A DNA stretch of 59,045 nucleotides from Actinomycetota bacterium (GTDB lineage: Bacteria > Actinomycetota > Actinomycetes > Mycobacteriales > HKI-0501). The notes under the pieces were generated by a model that was not told the origin of the DNA, made no database searches, and saw nothing but the letters and a program-made list of their open reading frames with translations. The DNA lies in assembly GCA_030840805.1 (NCBI GenBank), contig JAVEDU010000015.1, forward strand, positions 1 through 59,045. The letters run 5' to 3'. This document shows positions 37,130 to 45,646 of the stretch, in pieces (the first letter of the stretch is position 1; each line of letters begins with the position of its first letter). The position numbers were made by a program, and so were the translations under genes.

Positions 37130-38064
37130 GACCGGCCCTCGCGGACCTGCGCGAGCCACGCCGCGGCGGCGGCGAAGTCCTCCTCGGCCGTGCCCGGCCG
37201 GGACATCACCGGCGACGGGTCCTCGTCCCGTGGGTACGAGCCGAGGAACCGCACGTCGGCGCAGATCCGCCGGAGTCCCGTCAGCGCCTCGCCGACCCGC
37301 GCGTCGGCGATGTGTCCCGAGCAGTCCAGGAAGAAGCAGTACCGGCCGAGTCGCTCCTTGGTCGGGCGGGACTCGATCCGGGTGAGGTTGATGCCGCGTA
37401 CCGCGAACTCGGTGAGCACCTCCAACAGCGCCCCGGTCCGGTCGTGCGCGATGTAGGCGACCAGCGAGGTCACGTCGTGTCCGGTGCGCGCCGCCGGGGG
37501 GCCGGGCCGGCTGAGCAGCACGAACCGGGTCACCGCGTCGGACGCGTCCCCCACGTCCATCGCGAGGTCGGCCAGCCGGTGCCGCTCACCGGCGACGGGC
37601 GCGCAGAGCGCCGCGTCGTACTCCCCCCGGGCCACCGCGGCGGCGCCCTCGGAGGTCGACAGCGTCTGCACGGTCTCGGCGTCGGGGAGGTTGTCCCGCA
37701 GCCAGCCGCGGCACTGCGCGAGCGCGTGCGGATGGCTGGCGACCGTCTTCACCCCGGCGAGGTCCGCGCCCGGCCGCGCGTACAGGCCGAACGTCACCGG
37801 CAGGTACACCTCGCGGGTGATCGCCAACGGCTCGCCGGACGCGAGCTCGTCCAGGGTGACCGGGACGGCGCCCTCGACGGAGTTCTCCAGCGGCACGAGC
37901 GCCGCGTCGGCCGCACCGGTCCGGACGGCGGCCAGCGCCTCCGGGACGCCCGCCATCGGCTGGAGCTCGGCGGTCGCCGCGGCGGGCAGCGTGCGCAGGG
38001 CCTGCTCCGCGAACGTCCCCTCGGGGCCGAGGTAGGCGAAACGGGTCGGCGGGACTCCAGGCAT
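37126..38064 (-). CDS. pheA: Prephenate dehydratase
   Basis: This 312-residue monofunctional enzyme converts prephenate to phenylpyruvate for phenylalanine synthesis. The catalytic domain shows FAYLGPEGTFAEQAL, VPLENSVEGAVPVTLD, SHPHALAQCRGWL and the active-site TRF motif in ASDAVTRFVLLSR. The C-terminal ACT domain has DRTGALLEVLTEFAVRGINLTRIESRPTK, the phenylalanine-sensing GALLE and ESRP motifs, so feedback inhibition is expected. No chorismate mutase domain is fused. The gene is followed by the coupled histidine phosphatase. Confidence 0.96.
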   Translation of the reverse strand: MPGVPPTRFAYLGPEGTFAEQALRTLPAAATAELQPMAGVPEALAAVRTGAADAALVPLENSVEGAVPVTLDELASGEPLAITREVYLPVTFGLYARPGADLAGVKTVASHPHALAQCRGWLRDNLPDAETVQTLSTSEGAAAVARGEYDAALCAPVAGERHRLADLAMDVGDASDAVTRFVLLSRPGPPAARTGHDVTSLVAYIAHDRTGALLEVLTEFAVRGINLTRIESRPTKERLGRYCFFLDCSGHIADARVGEALTGLRRICADVRFLGSYPRDEDPSPVMSRPGTAEEDFAAAAAWLAQVREGRS

Positions 38065-38091
38065 GGCTGCCAGGGTAGTTCAGGCCACCGG

Positions 38092-38535
38092 TCAGCAGCC
38101 CACGGCGGCGCGCACCGGCGCCGGGGCGGGGGCCACGTCCGGGTCCGCACAGAGTCCGGAGCCCGCGGTCACCACGTACAGCCGGCCGTTCCGGGTCCGC
38201 AGGACGACCGGCAGCGGGTCGGCGTCGGGCCCGGCCACGGTGGCGGCGGTCCAGCCTCCCGCGCAGGTCGGCGGCCGCGAGAGCGCCAACCCGGACGCCG
38301 CGGGATCGACAGCCCCGGCACCGGCCAGCGTCGTCAGCACCTGCGCGTTCGTGGGGCACCCGGTGACAGGGACACCGGACTGGCTCGGCGTGGGCGACGG
38401 GCTGACCGAGGGGATCGGCTCCTCGGCGAAGTCCGCCGGGCTCGGCCCGGGGTCGTCCGGCAGCGACGAGCAGGCCGCGAGTGCGGCCGTTGCGGTCACG
38501 GCGACCAGCGCGGCGGTGATCCCTCGGTGACGCAT
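38092..38535 (-). CDS. Putative lipoprotein
   Basis: This 147-residue protein has a lipoprotein signal peptide ending ALAACSS, with the lipidated cysteine at residue 22, then a Pro/Ser-rich linker (PSVSPSPTPSQSG) and a small domain with three further cysteines (VTGCPTN, PTCAGG, GLCADP) before a terminal GC. No family is recognised. TACGAT on the minus strand ends six bases before the ATG, so the mRNA is probably leaderless. It lies upstream of pheA on the same strand after 27 bp and may share its transcript. Confidence 0.75.
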   Translation of the reverse strand: MRHRGITAALVAVTATAALAACSSLPDDPGPSPADFAEEPIPSVSPSPTPSQSGVPVTGCPTNAQVLTTLAGAGAVDPAASGLALSRPPTCAGGWTAATVAGPDADPLPVVLRTRNGRLYVVTAGSGLCADPDVAPAPAPVRAAVGC

Positions 38536-38631
38536 CGGGCCATCGTAGGTTCCGCTGTCACGCCGTCGTCCGGACGGTCGACTCCGGGGCACGGTGTGCC
38601 GGGGGTGGGCACGATCGGGCAGTCTGGTGGG

Positions 38632-39126
38632 GTGATCGATCGTGTGACGCTGCGCCCGCCCCGCAACCTGGTCAGCCCGCGGGCCGTCCCCTACTGGCGA
38701 CTCCGCGCCGCCGCGGGGTGGCTGCCGGTCCTCGTCGCGGGGATCGTCGCGCTGGTCTTGGTCCCGGAGCGCCCGGCCTGGGCCGTCGCGCTCGCCGCGC
38801 TGGTCGTGCTGGTGGCGGTGCTCCACATCGTCGTGATGCCGCAGTGGCGGTACCGGGTGCACCGGTGGGAGGTCACGCCCGAGGCCGTGTACACCCAGGC
38901 GGGCTGGGTCAGCCAGGAGCGCCGGATCGCCCCGACGTCCCGGATCCAGACGGTGGACACCGAGCGGGGCCCGCTGGAGCAGCTGTTCGGGCTCTCGAAG
39001 GTCACCGTGACGACCGCGTCGGCGGCGGGGCCGCTGTGGATCCACGGGCTCGACCACACGGTCGCCCGACAGCTGGCCGACGAGCTCACCGCCACGACGC
39101 AGGCCACCCCGGGCGACGCGACGTGA
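38632..39126 (+). CDS. bPH2-domain membrane protein (YdbS-like)
   Basis: This 164-residue protein has a short N-terminal RPPRNLVSPRAVPYWRLR segment, two TM helices (AGWLPVLVAGIVALVLV and AVALAALVVLVAVLHIVV) and a bacterial PH domain with YRVHRWEVTPEAVYTQAGWVSQERRIAPTSRIQTVDTERGPLEQLFGLSKVTVTTASAAG. It pairs with the larger PH protein whose GTG start overlaps its stop by four bases; YdbS-YdbT in Bacillus has this arrangement. GTG 38632 is the assumed start; GTG 38644 is possible. The function is probably envelope-related but unproven. Confidence 0.87.
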   Translation: MIDRVTLRPPRNLVSPRAVPYWRLRAAAGWLPVLVAGIVALVLVPERPAWAVALAALVVLVAVLHIVVMPQWRYRVHRWEVTPEAVYTQAGWVSQERRIAPTSRIQTVDTERGPLEQLFGLSKVTVTTASAAGPLWIHGLDHTVARQLADELTATTQATPGDAT

Positions 39127-40652
39127 CGTCGCCGTACGGCACCGAGTCCGCGGCGGCGGCGGCCGTGCCGGACGGCGCACCGTGGCGCCGGCTCGACCGG
39201 CGCATGCTCGCGATCCGGCCGCTCCAGGCGCTGTTCCGGGCCGCCGTCCCGCTGGCGGTCCTGCTGCTCGTCCAGCGCGACGGAGCGATCCAGCAGGTGG
39301 TCGGCCTCGTCGCCGCGCTCCTCGTCGTGCTGGCGGGGATGGCCCACTGGTTCACCACGCGGTATCGGATCGGCGCCACGCAGGTCGAGCTGGTCACCGG
39401 CCTCCTCCGGCGCCGCCGGCTCGCCGTGCCGCTGGACCGGGTCCGCAGCGTGGACGTCACCGCGAGTCCGCTGCACCGGCTGCTCGGTGTCGCGGTCGTG
39501 AAGGTCGGCACCGGCAGCCAGGCGGCCGGCGAGCACGACGAGCTCACCCTGGACGCCGTGTCGGCGGCTGAGGCGACGCAGCTGCGGGGCGAGCTGTTGC
39601 ACCGTGGGGCCCGCGCCGAACCCGCCACGGACGCACCGCGGGACCTCGCGCCCACCCCGGCGGAGACGCCGATCGCGCGGCTGGACCTGCGCTGGCTCCG
39701 GTTCGCGCCCTTCACGCTGTCCGGGCTGGTCACGGCGGGCGCGATCGTGGGCTTCGTGGCGAACTTCGCCAACGAGGTCCGCCCCGACCTCGGCGGTCTC
39801 GGCGCGGTACGGGGCGCCGCGGACCAGGTGGCCGGGCTGCCCCTGGCGGGCGTCGCCGTCGTCGTCGCCGTCGGCCTCGTGGTGGTGGTCAGCCTGCTGT
39901 CGGTCGGCGGCTACCTGGTCGGGTTCTGGAACTTCTCGCTGACCCGGCACGCGGGTGGCACGTTGCACGTGCAGCGCGGGCTGCTCACCACCCGGGCCGT
40001 GTCGCTGGAGGAGCGACGGCTCCGCGGTGTGGAGGTGAGCGAGCCGCTGCTGGTCCGCGCGGTCCACGGCGCCCGGACGGTCGCGATCGCGACCGGGCTG
40101 TCGGGCGGCGCCGGCGGGGCGTTGCTGCTTCCCCCCGCCCCGCTGGCCGAGGCGCGACGGGTCGCCGCGGCGGTGCTGCGGGACCCCGAGCCGCTCGCCA
40201 CCCCGCTGCACCGGCACGGCCCCGCCGCACGGCGCCGGCGTTACACCCGGGCGCTCGGGGTCGTGACGGTGGGAGTGGCGGCGCTGTACGGCGCCCACCG
40301 GTGGGCGGGGCTGCCGCGCTGGCCCTGGATCGTCGCGCTCCTGCTGCTCCCGGTGGCCGCGCTACTGGCCGCCGACCGGTACCGCAACCTGGGGCACGCG
40401 CTGACCGGCGGTTACCTGGTGGGGCGGTCGGGTTCGGTCACGCGCGACACGTTCGCGCTGCGGCGGGACGGCATCATCGGGTGGCGGTTCGACCAGTCGC
40501 TCTTCCAGCGCCGCGCAGGCCTCACCACGGTGACCGCGACGACCGCCGGCGGCTCCTCCGCGTACACGGTGCCGGATCTGGCGGAGGCCGCCGCGATCCG
40601 GCTGGCCGACGAGGCGGTACCGGGGCTGCTCATCCCGTTCCTACAGCGGTAG
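39123..40652 (+). CDS. Large bPH2-domain membrane protein (YdbT-like)
   Basis: This 509-residue protein contains three bPH2-like modules separated by pairs of TM helices: module 1 with TRYRIGATQVELVTGLLRRR and PLDRVRSVDV; module 2 with FSLTRHAGGTLHVQRGLLTTRAVSLEERRLRGVEV; module 3 with LVGRSGSVTRDTFALRRDGIIGWRFDQS. The repeat structure matches the YdbT family and is co-translated with the small partner upstream. The family is linked to resistance against some bacteriocins in Bacillus; its actinobacterial role is unknown. It converges with the LacI gene, separated by five bases. Confidence 0.88.
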   Translation: MTSPYGTESAAAAAVPDGAPWRRLDRRMLAIRPLQALFRAAVPLAVLLLVQRDGAIQQVVGLVAALLVVLAGMAHWFTTRYRIGATQVELVTGLLRRRRLAVPLDRVRSVDVTASPLHRLLGVAVVKVGTGSQAAGEHDELTLDAVSAAEATQLRGELLHRGARAEPATDAPRDLAPTPAETPIARLDLRWLRFAPFTLSGLVTAGAIVGFVANFANEVRPDLGGLGAVRGAADQVAGLPLAGVAVVVAVGLVVVVSLLSVGGYLVGFWNFSLTRHAGGTLHVQRGLLTTRAVSLEERRLRGVEVSEPLLVRAVHGARTVAIATGLSGGAGGALLLPPAPLAEARRVAAAVLRDPEPLATPLHRHGPAARRRRYTRALGVVTVGVAALYGAHRWAGLPRWPWIVALLLLPVAALLAADRYRNLGHALTGGYLVGRSGSVTRDTFALRRDGIIGWRFDQSLFQRRAGLTTVTATTAGGSSAYTVPDLAEAAAIRLADEAVPGLLIPFLQR

Positions 40653-40655
40653 CCC

Positions 40656-40705
40656 GCTCACCGGAACCGCGCGGCACCCAGCTCACCGGAACCGCGCGGC
40701 ACCAG
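40656..40705. repeat. 25-bp tandem duplication at the lacI 3' end
   Basis: Bases 40656-40680 and 40681-40705 are near-identical copies (identical over the first 24 bases). The period is not a multiple of three, so the second copy is read in another frame and gives the LacI protein a new end, GAARFR-stop. Confidence 0.85.
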
Positions 40706-41710
40706 GTCGGTCGGCACGACGGCCGTCCGGGACGGCCCGTGGTCCCCGTCGATCCGGGCGAACAGCAGCTCGGCGGCCCGCCTCCCCAGCTCCACCGGCC
40801 GCTGCGCGACGACGGAGATGCCCGGGTCCACGGCCGCGGCGAGCGGGACGTCGTCGAACCCGACCAGCGCCACCTCGTGCTGGCGGTCCGCGGCGCGCAA
40901 CGCCTGCACGGCGCCCACGGTCAGCAGGTTCTGGCCCGCCACCAGGGCGGTGGGCGGCGCCGGTCCGCCGAGCAGCACCCGGGTCGCCGCCTCGGCGGCG
41001 GCCGAGGACTCCAGGCCGATCCGGATCAGCGCGGGGTCCACGCCCAGGCCGGCGGTCAGCAGCGTTTCCCGGTACCCCCGGAGTCGTTCCGCGGTGGTGA
41101 ACAGGCGCTCCCGGTCGCCGAGGAACGCGATCCGGGTGTGACCGTGCGCGAGGAGGTGGCGGACGGCGGTGGCGGTGCCACCGGCGTTGTCGGACAGAGC
41201 GACGTCCGCGTCGAGGTGCCGGGGTGGCCGGTCGACGAACGTCACCGCGATCCCGGCCTGCCGGTCCGGCAGCAGGTAGCTCTGGTCGTGCCCGGTCGGG
41301 ACGATGATCAGCCCGTCGACGCGCCGACCGGCGAGGGCCTGGGCGAGCTCGCGTTCACGGTCGGGGTCCTCGTCCGAGCTGCCGGTGAAGCCCAGCACGC
41401 CGCGCTCCCGGGCCACCTCCTCGACTCCCCGCTGGACGGCCGCGAAGAACGGGTTGCCGACATCGGCGACGACCAGGCCGATGCTCGCGGAGACGCGGTC
41501 GGCGCGGCGGAGCGTGCTGGCGGTGAGGTCCCGCCGGTACCCCAGCATCCCGACGGCGTGCTGCACCCGGGCGATGAGGTCGGGCCGGGCGTTCTCACCG
41601 TTGACGACCCGGGACACGGTGCTCAGACTGACGCCCGCGAGCAGTGCGACGTCCTTCATCGTCGGCCGCCGACCGGCCACGACCGGACCGGCACCCCCGG
41701 GGTCCACCAT
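40658..41710 (-). CDS. LacI-family transcriptional regulator
   Basis: This 350-residue regulator has the LacI helix-turn-helix TMKDVALLAGVSLSTVSRVVNGE (residues ~17-40) with the hinge TASTLRRADR, then a periplasmic-binding-protein-like sensor domain (SIGLVVADVGNPFFAAVQRGVEE, VDGLIIVPTG, VALVGFDDVPLAAAVDP). It is divergent from the sugar ABC operon and should repress it until the sugar binds. Two AACGTT-centred boxes lie in the intergenic region. ATG 41710 has GAAGGG upstream. The last codons were altered by a 25-bp tandem duplication. Confidence 0.93.
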   Translation of the reverse strand: MVDPGGAGPVVAGRRPTMKDVALLAGVSLSTVSRVVNGENARPDLIARVQHAVGMLGYRRDLTASTLRRADRVSASIGLVVADVGNPFFAAVQRGVEEVARERGVLGFTGSSDEDPDRERELAQALAGRRVDGLIIVPTGHDQSYLLPDRQAGIAVTFVDRPPRHLDADVALSDNAGGTATAVRHLLAHGHTRIAFLGDRERLFTTAERLRGYRETLLTAGLGVDPALIRIGLESSAAAEAATRVLLGGPAPPTALVAGQNLLTVGAVQALRAADRQHEVALVGFDDVPLAAAVDPGISVVAQRPVELGRRAAELLFARIDGDHGPSRTAVVPTDLVPRGSGELGAARFR

Positions 41711-41723
41711 GCCAGCCGCCCTT

Positions 41724-41740
41724 CGAGACAACGTTCTCAG
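41724..41740. promoter_or_regulatory. LacI box 1 (lacI-proximal)
   Basis: Imperfect palindrome CGAGACAACGTTCTCAG with the AACGTT core of LacI-family operators, 13 bp upstream of the lacI start codon. Likely autoregulatory; inferred from sequence and position. Confidence 0.55.
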
Positions 41741-41834
41741 CGCACGCGTGCCCGACCCTAGTGCACCGGACCAGGGTGCGCCTCACCCTGTTTGAATCCG
41801 GTCTTGCGCGGATTGTGACCCAGGTCCTAGGGTT

Positions 41835-41850
41835 TCTGAAAACGTTTCGA
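41835..41850. promoter_or_regulatory. LacI box 2 (ABC operon-proximal)
   Basis: Imperfect palindrome TCTGAAAACGTTTCGA shares the AACGTT core with box 1, 51 bp before the start codon of the sugar-binding protein. The two box centres are about 110 bp apart. Confidence 0.6.
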
Positions 41851-41901
41851 CTACGCCCCACGCACAGTGCGTTCGTTCCCTGACAGAAGGCAGGTAGCGC
41901 C

Positions 41902-42930
41902 ATGCGACGGCTGAAGTTCTCCCTCTCCCTCACGGCGGTGATCGCACTCCTCGCGCTGGTGGTCGGCGTCGTCGCCGCGCGCGCGACCTCCGCGGCCGCC
42001 GGCGGTTCGGGCGGCGGCAACGGCGGCGCCGCCGCCGGCCGGCGAGTGGACGTGATCATCAAGGCCAGCAACTCCTCGTTCTGGCAGACGATGCTGGCCG
42101 GAGCCGACGCGGCCCAGCGCGACTACGGACTGGTGGTCAGCAAGTTCGGCCCCACCTCCGAGACGGACGTGGGTGAGCAGGTGAACCTCGTGGAGGGTTC
42201 CATCGGCCGCAACGTCGATGCGATCGTCATCGCCCCGAACTCCTCCACCGCCCTCGACAACGTGATCGACCGCGCCCGCAAGGCCGGGATCAAGGTCATC
42301 GTCACCGACACCCAGGTGACCACGACCCACGACGGGTTCATCGGCACCGACAACGAGAAGGCCGCCGAGCAGGCCGGCCGCCGGATGTGCGAGCTGGTCG
42401 CGAAGGCCGGGAAGAGCACCGGCAACGTCCTCATCGAGTCCTCGGTGGCGGGCGTCCAGGTGCTCCAGGACCGCGAGCGGGGCTTCCGCACCGGGATGCG
42501 GGCCTGTCCCGGGCTCAAGATCAGCGGTCCGCGCTTCAACGGCAACGACGTCAACGCCGCGGCGAACCAGGTCAACGACGTGATCACCGCGGACCCGAAC
42601 CTGGTCGGCGTCTTCGGGGCGAACAACACCTCCGGGGTCGGCGCGGCCCGCGCCATCAACGACAACAAGGCGGGCGACCGGATCGCGGTCGTCTCGTTCG
42701 ACACCGACCCGCAGCAGGTCGCCGCGCTCGCGAACGGCTCGATCGACACCCTGGTCGTGCAGAACCCGTACTTCTTCGGCTACCAGGGAGTACTGGAGGC
42801 GGGCGCCAGCGCGGCGGGCACCCACGCCCCACCGAACCTCGACCCCGGCGCGGTGCTCGCGGACCAGGCCAACATGAACGAGCCGGACATCCGGGAGCTG
42901 CTCATCCCGCCGACGAGCAAGGCCAAGTGA
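41902..42930 (+). CDS. Sugar ABC transporter substrate-binding protein (ribose-type)
   Basis: This 342-residue protein of the RbsB-like periplasmic-binding family has a signal-anchor segment (KFSLSLTAVIALLALVVGVVAA), a Gly-rich linker, then DVIIKASNSSFWQTMLAGADAA, VEGSIGRNVDAIVIAPNSSTALDNVIDRA, DGFIGTDNEKAAEQAG, GVFGANNTSGVGAARAI and NGSIDTLVVQNPYFFGYQG. No lipobox cysteine is present, unusual for a Gram-positive binding protein, so it is either released or held by the N-terminal helix. It is the first gene of the LacI-controlled transporter operon. The sugar cannot be identified. Confidence 0.92.
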   Translation: MRRLKFSLSLTAVIALLALVVGVVAARATSAAAGGSGGGNGGAAAGRRVDVIIKASNSSFWQTMLAGADAAQRDYGLVVSKFGPTSETDVGEQVNLVEGSIGRNVDAIVIAPNSSTALDNVIDRARKAGIKVIVTDTQVTTTHDGFIGTDNEKAAEQAGRRMCELVAKAGKSTGNVLIESSVAGVQVLQDRERGFRTGMRACPGLKISGPRFNGNDVNAAANQVNDVITADPNLVGVFGANNTSGVGAARAINDNKAGDRIAVVSFDTDPQQVAALANGSIDTLVVQNPYFFGYQGVLEAGASAAGTHAPPNLDPGAVLADQANMNEPDIRELLIPPTSKAK

Positions 42931-44528
42931 TGACCGCCGTGCAGGCCGTCCGGCCGGACGACGGGGCCGCGTTCGTCTCGCTCCAGGGCATCACCAAGGC
43001 GTACGGGCCGATCCAGGCTCTCGGCGGTGTCGACCTCGAGCTGCGGCTCGGCGAGGTGCACTGCCTCGCCGGCGAGAACGGCGCCGGCAAGAGCACGCTG
43101 ATCAAGGTGCTCACCGGCGCGATCCGCCGCGACGCCGGCGAGTACACCGTCGGGGGCACGCCGATCGGCAACCCCACCCCCGCGGAGGCGAGGGCGGCCG
43201 GGATCGGCGTCGTGTACCAGGAGCTCAGCCTGCTGCCCGATCTCTCGGTCGAGGAGAACCTGCTGATGGGGCGGCTGCCCGCCCACCGCGGCATCACCCG
43301 GCCACGGGAGCTCCGGCGGCAGGCCAGGCAGATGCTCGCCCGGGTCGACCTCCGCGAGCTCGACCCGAGCACACCGGTCAGCGCGCTGTCGCCGGCCGTC
43401 AGCCAGCTCGTCGAGATCGCGAAGGTGCTCGGCCAGGATCCCCGGGTGCTGATCTTCGACGAGCCGACCACGGCGCTGTCGGAGAACGAGACCTCCGCCC
43501 TGCTGACCCGGATCCGGCAGCTCCGGGATGCCGGCCACACGATCATGTACGTCAGCCACCACCTGGAGGAGATGTTCGCGATCGGCGACCGGGTGACCGT
43601 GCTCCGCGACGGGAAGTTCGTCAAGAGCGCCCCGATGGGGGAGTTCGACCACGACAGCCTGATCGGCACGATGGTCGGCCGGAAGATCGAGTCCCTGTAC
43701 CCCGCGGGCAAGCGGACGATCGGCGAGCCCCGGCTGGTCGTCCGGGGGCTCCGCCGGTCCGGGGTGGACGGGACCATCGACTTCACCGTCCGGTCCGGGG
43801 AGATCCTCGGCATCGCCGGCCTGCTCGGCTCCGGGCGGAGCGAACTGCTCCAGGCCGTCTTCGGCGGCGACCCGATCACCGCCGGGGAGGTGCGGGTCGA
43901 CGGCAAGAAGGTGCGGCCCGGCAGTCCCCGCCAGGCCGTACAGGCCGGACTCGGCCTGCTCACCGAGGACCGCAAGACGCTCGGCCTGCTGCTGGAGCTG
44001 TCGATCCGGGCGAACACCTCGATCGCGAACCTCCCGCAGCTCGCCCGCTTCTTCATGGTGAACCGGGGCCGCGAGAACGGCATCGTGGACAAGTACCTCG
44101 GAAACCTCCGTCTCCGCGCGGCCTCCTGGGAGCAGCCCGCCTCCTCCCTCTCCGGCGGCAACCAGCAGAAGGTCCTCCTCGCCCGGTGGCTCGCCACCGA
44201 GGCCAAGGTGCTGTTCTTCGACGAGCCCACCAAGGGCGTCGACGTCGGCGCGAAGAGCGAGATCTACCAGGTCATCGGTGATCTGGCCGCCGAGGGGCTC
44301 GGCGTCGTGATCGTGTCGTCGTACCTCCCCGAGGTGCTCGGCCTGGCCGATCGCGTCCTCGTCATGCGCGAGGGGCTCATCGCCGGCGAGCTGTCCGCTG
44401 CCGACGCGACCGAGCAGGAGGTGCTGCACCTCGCCAGCCCCGGTGCCACCCCGATATCCCGTGTCGGCGCGCTGCCGACGCCCGAGCCCGACGGCAAGCC
44501 GACCGGAGGTCACGATGCAACCGAGTAA
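42930..44528 (+). CDS. Sugar ABC transporter ATPase, tandem domains (RbsA/MglA-type)
   Basis: This 532-residue protein has two ATP-binding domains. Domain 1: GENGAGKSTLIK (Walker A), signature LSPAVSQLVEIAK and RVLIFDEPTTALS. Domain 2: a degenerate Walker A GLLGSGRSELLQ, signature LSGGNQQKVLLARWL and LFFDEPTKGVDVG. This asymmetry is normal for RbsA-like proteins. The ATG overlaps the last base of the preceding stop (TGATG). The extended C-terminal tail past residue 505 overlaps the permease start by 14 bases. Confidence 0.94.
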   Translation: MTAVQAVRPDDGAAFVSLQGITKAYGPIQALGGVDLELRLGEVHCLAGENGAGKSTLIKVLTGAIRRDAGEYTVGGTPIGNPTPAEARAAGIGVVYQELSLLPDLSVEENLLMGRLPAHRGITRPRELRRQARQMLARVDLRELDPSTPVSALSPAVSQLVEIAKVLGQDPRVLIFDEPTTALSENETSALLTRIRQLRDAGHTIMYVSHHLEEMFAIGDRVTVLRDGKFVKSAPMGEFDHDSLIGTMVGRKIESLYPAGKRTIGEPRLVVRGLRRSGVDGTIDFTVRSGEILGIAGLLGSGRSELLQAVFGGDPITAGEVRVDGKKVRPGSPRQAVQAGLGLLTEDRKTLGLLLELSIRANTSIANLPQLARFFMVNRGRENGIVDKYLGNLRLRAASWEQPASSLSGGNQQKVLLARWLATEAKVLFFDEPTKGVDVGAKSEIYQVIGDLAAEGLGVVIVSSYLPEVLGLADRVLVMREGLIAGELSAADATEQEVLHLASPGATPISRVGALPTPEPDGKPTGGHDATE

Positions 44529-45549
44529 GCAGGCCGACGAACCGACCACCGCACCCGAGTCCTCGGCCGCCGGCGCCCGGCACCGCGGGGTACGCGTCCT
44601 GACCTTCGGCGACGTCTTCGGTCGCGACGCCGGCGGGATCATCGTGCTGCTGATCCTGTTCGGCGGCATGACCCTGCTGTCCGACCAGTTCCTCACCGGC
44701 GCGAACCTCGGCAACCTGGCCCGCCAGGTGGCGATCTTCGGGATCATCGCGATCGGCCAGCTGCTGGTCATCCTCACCGCGGGCATCGACCTGTCGGTCG
44801 GCTCGGTCCTGGGCCTCGCCGGGTGCACGACCGCGGAGCTGCTGTTCCACGGCGTGCCGATCGCGGCGGCCATCCTCGGCGGGCTCGCCGTCGGCGCGGT
44901 GTGCGGCCTCGTCAACGGGCTCCTCGTCGCGTACGCGAAGCTCCCGCCGTTCATCGTCACGCTCGGCATGCTCGGCATCGCCCGGGGCGTCGTGCTGGTG
45001 TTCACCGACGCCAGCACGATCCAGCCGCTCCCCGAGTCGTTCTCGAACATCGCCAACGGCACGCTGCTCGGGGTGCCGAACCTGCTGTGGCTGTTCCTGG
45101 CCGTGGTGCTGCTGGTGGCGTTCGTCCTGCGGCGCACCACGTTCGGCCGGTACGTCTACGCCGTCGGCTCCAACCCGGAGTCGGCACGGCTGGCCGGGGT
45201 CCCGGTCCGGACCGTGCTGGTGTCGGTGTACGTGATCTCGGGGCTGCTGGCCGCGGTCGGCGGGGTGCTGTTCACGGCCCGCCTCGGCGCGGGCATCCCC
45301 ACCGCCGGTACCGGGTACGAGCTGAACGCGATCGCGGCCTGCGTCATCGGCGGCGCGAGCCTGTTCGGCGCGAAGGGCGGGGCGTTCGGCGCCGCCGCGG
45401 GCGCGCTGATCGTCGCGGTGCTGAACAACGGCGGCAACCTGCTCGCCGTCAACAGTTTCTACCTGCAGATCATCATCGGTCTGCTGATCCTGGTGGCGGT
45501 GTTCTTCGACCAGTTCCAGGGGCGGATCGCGGCCGGCCGCGGGAGGTAG
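44515..45549 (+). CDS. Sugar ABC transporter permease (RbsC-type)
   Basis: This 344-residue integral membrane protein matches the RbsC/MglC permease family: LARQVAIFGIIAIGQLLVILTAGIDLSVGSVLGL, PPFIVTLGMLGIARG, RRTTFGRYVYAVGSNPESARLAGVPV, GGVLFTARLGAGIPTAGTGYELNAIAACVIGGASLFGAKG. About nine TM helices follow a 40-residue hydrophilic N-terminus. GGAGG at 44505-44509 sits five bases before ATG 44515. It ends the three-gene transporter operon, before a strong terminator. Confidence 0.94.
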   Translation: MQPSKQADEPTTAPESSAAGARHRGVRVLTFGDVFGRDAGGIIVLLILFGGMTLLSDQFLTGANLGNLARQVAIFGIIAIGQLLVILTAGIDLSVGSVLGLAGCTTAELLFHGVPIAAAILGGLAVGAVCGLVNGLLVAYAKLPPFIVTLGMLGIARGVVLVFTDASTIQPLPESFSNIANGTLLGVPNLLWLFLAVVLLVAFVLRRTTFGRYVYAVGSNPESARLAGVPVRTVLVSVYVISGLLAAVGGVLFTARLGAGIPTAGTGYELNAIAACVIGGASLFGAKGGAFGAAAGALIVAVLNNGGNLLAVNSFYLQIIIGLLILVAVFFDQFQGRIAAGRGR

Positions 45550-45555
45550 CGCGGT

Positions 45556-45589
45556 CCGCGGGGGGTGCGGCCGGTCGCACCCCCCGCGG
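45556..45589 (+). terminator. Hairpin terminator after sugar ABC operon
   Basis: A perfect 14-bp stem (45556-45569 with 45576-45589) with a six-base loop starts six bases after the permease stop. Confidence 0.8.
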
Positions 45590-45646
45590 AACGGCACACC
45601 AGAACAGGGATGCCCCGCGGTGGCGCCGACGCCTAGAGTTCTCGCC

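Noticed and set aside
42930-44528. Degenerate second Walker A in the sugar ABC ATPase taken as unusual
   Set aside because: This asymmetry is normal for RbsA/MglA-type tandem ATPases.
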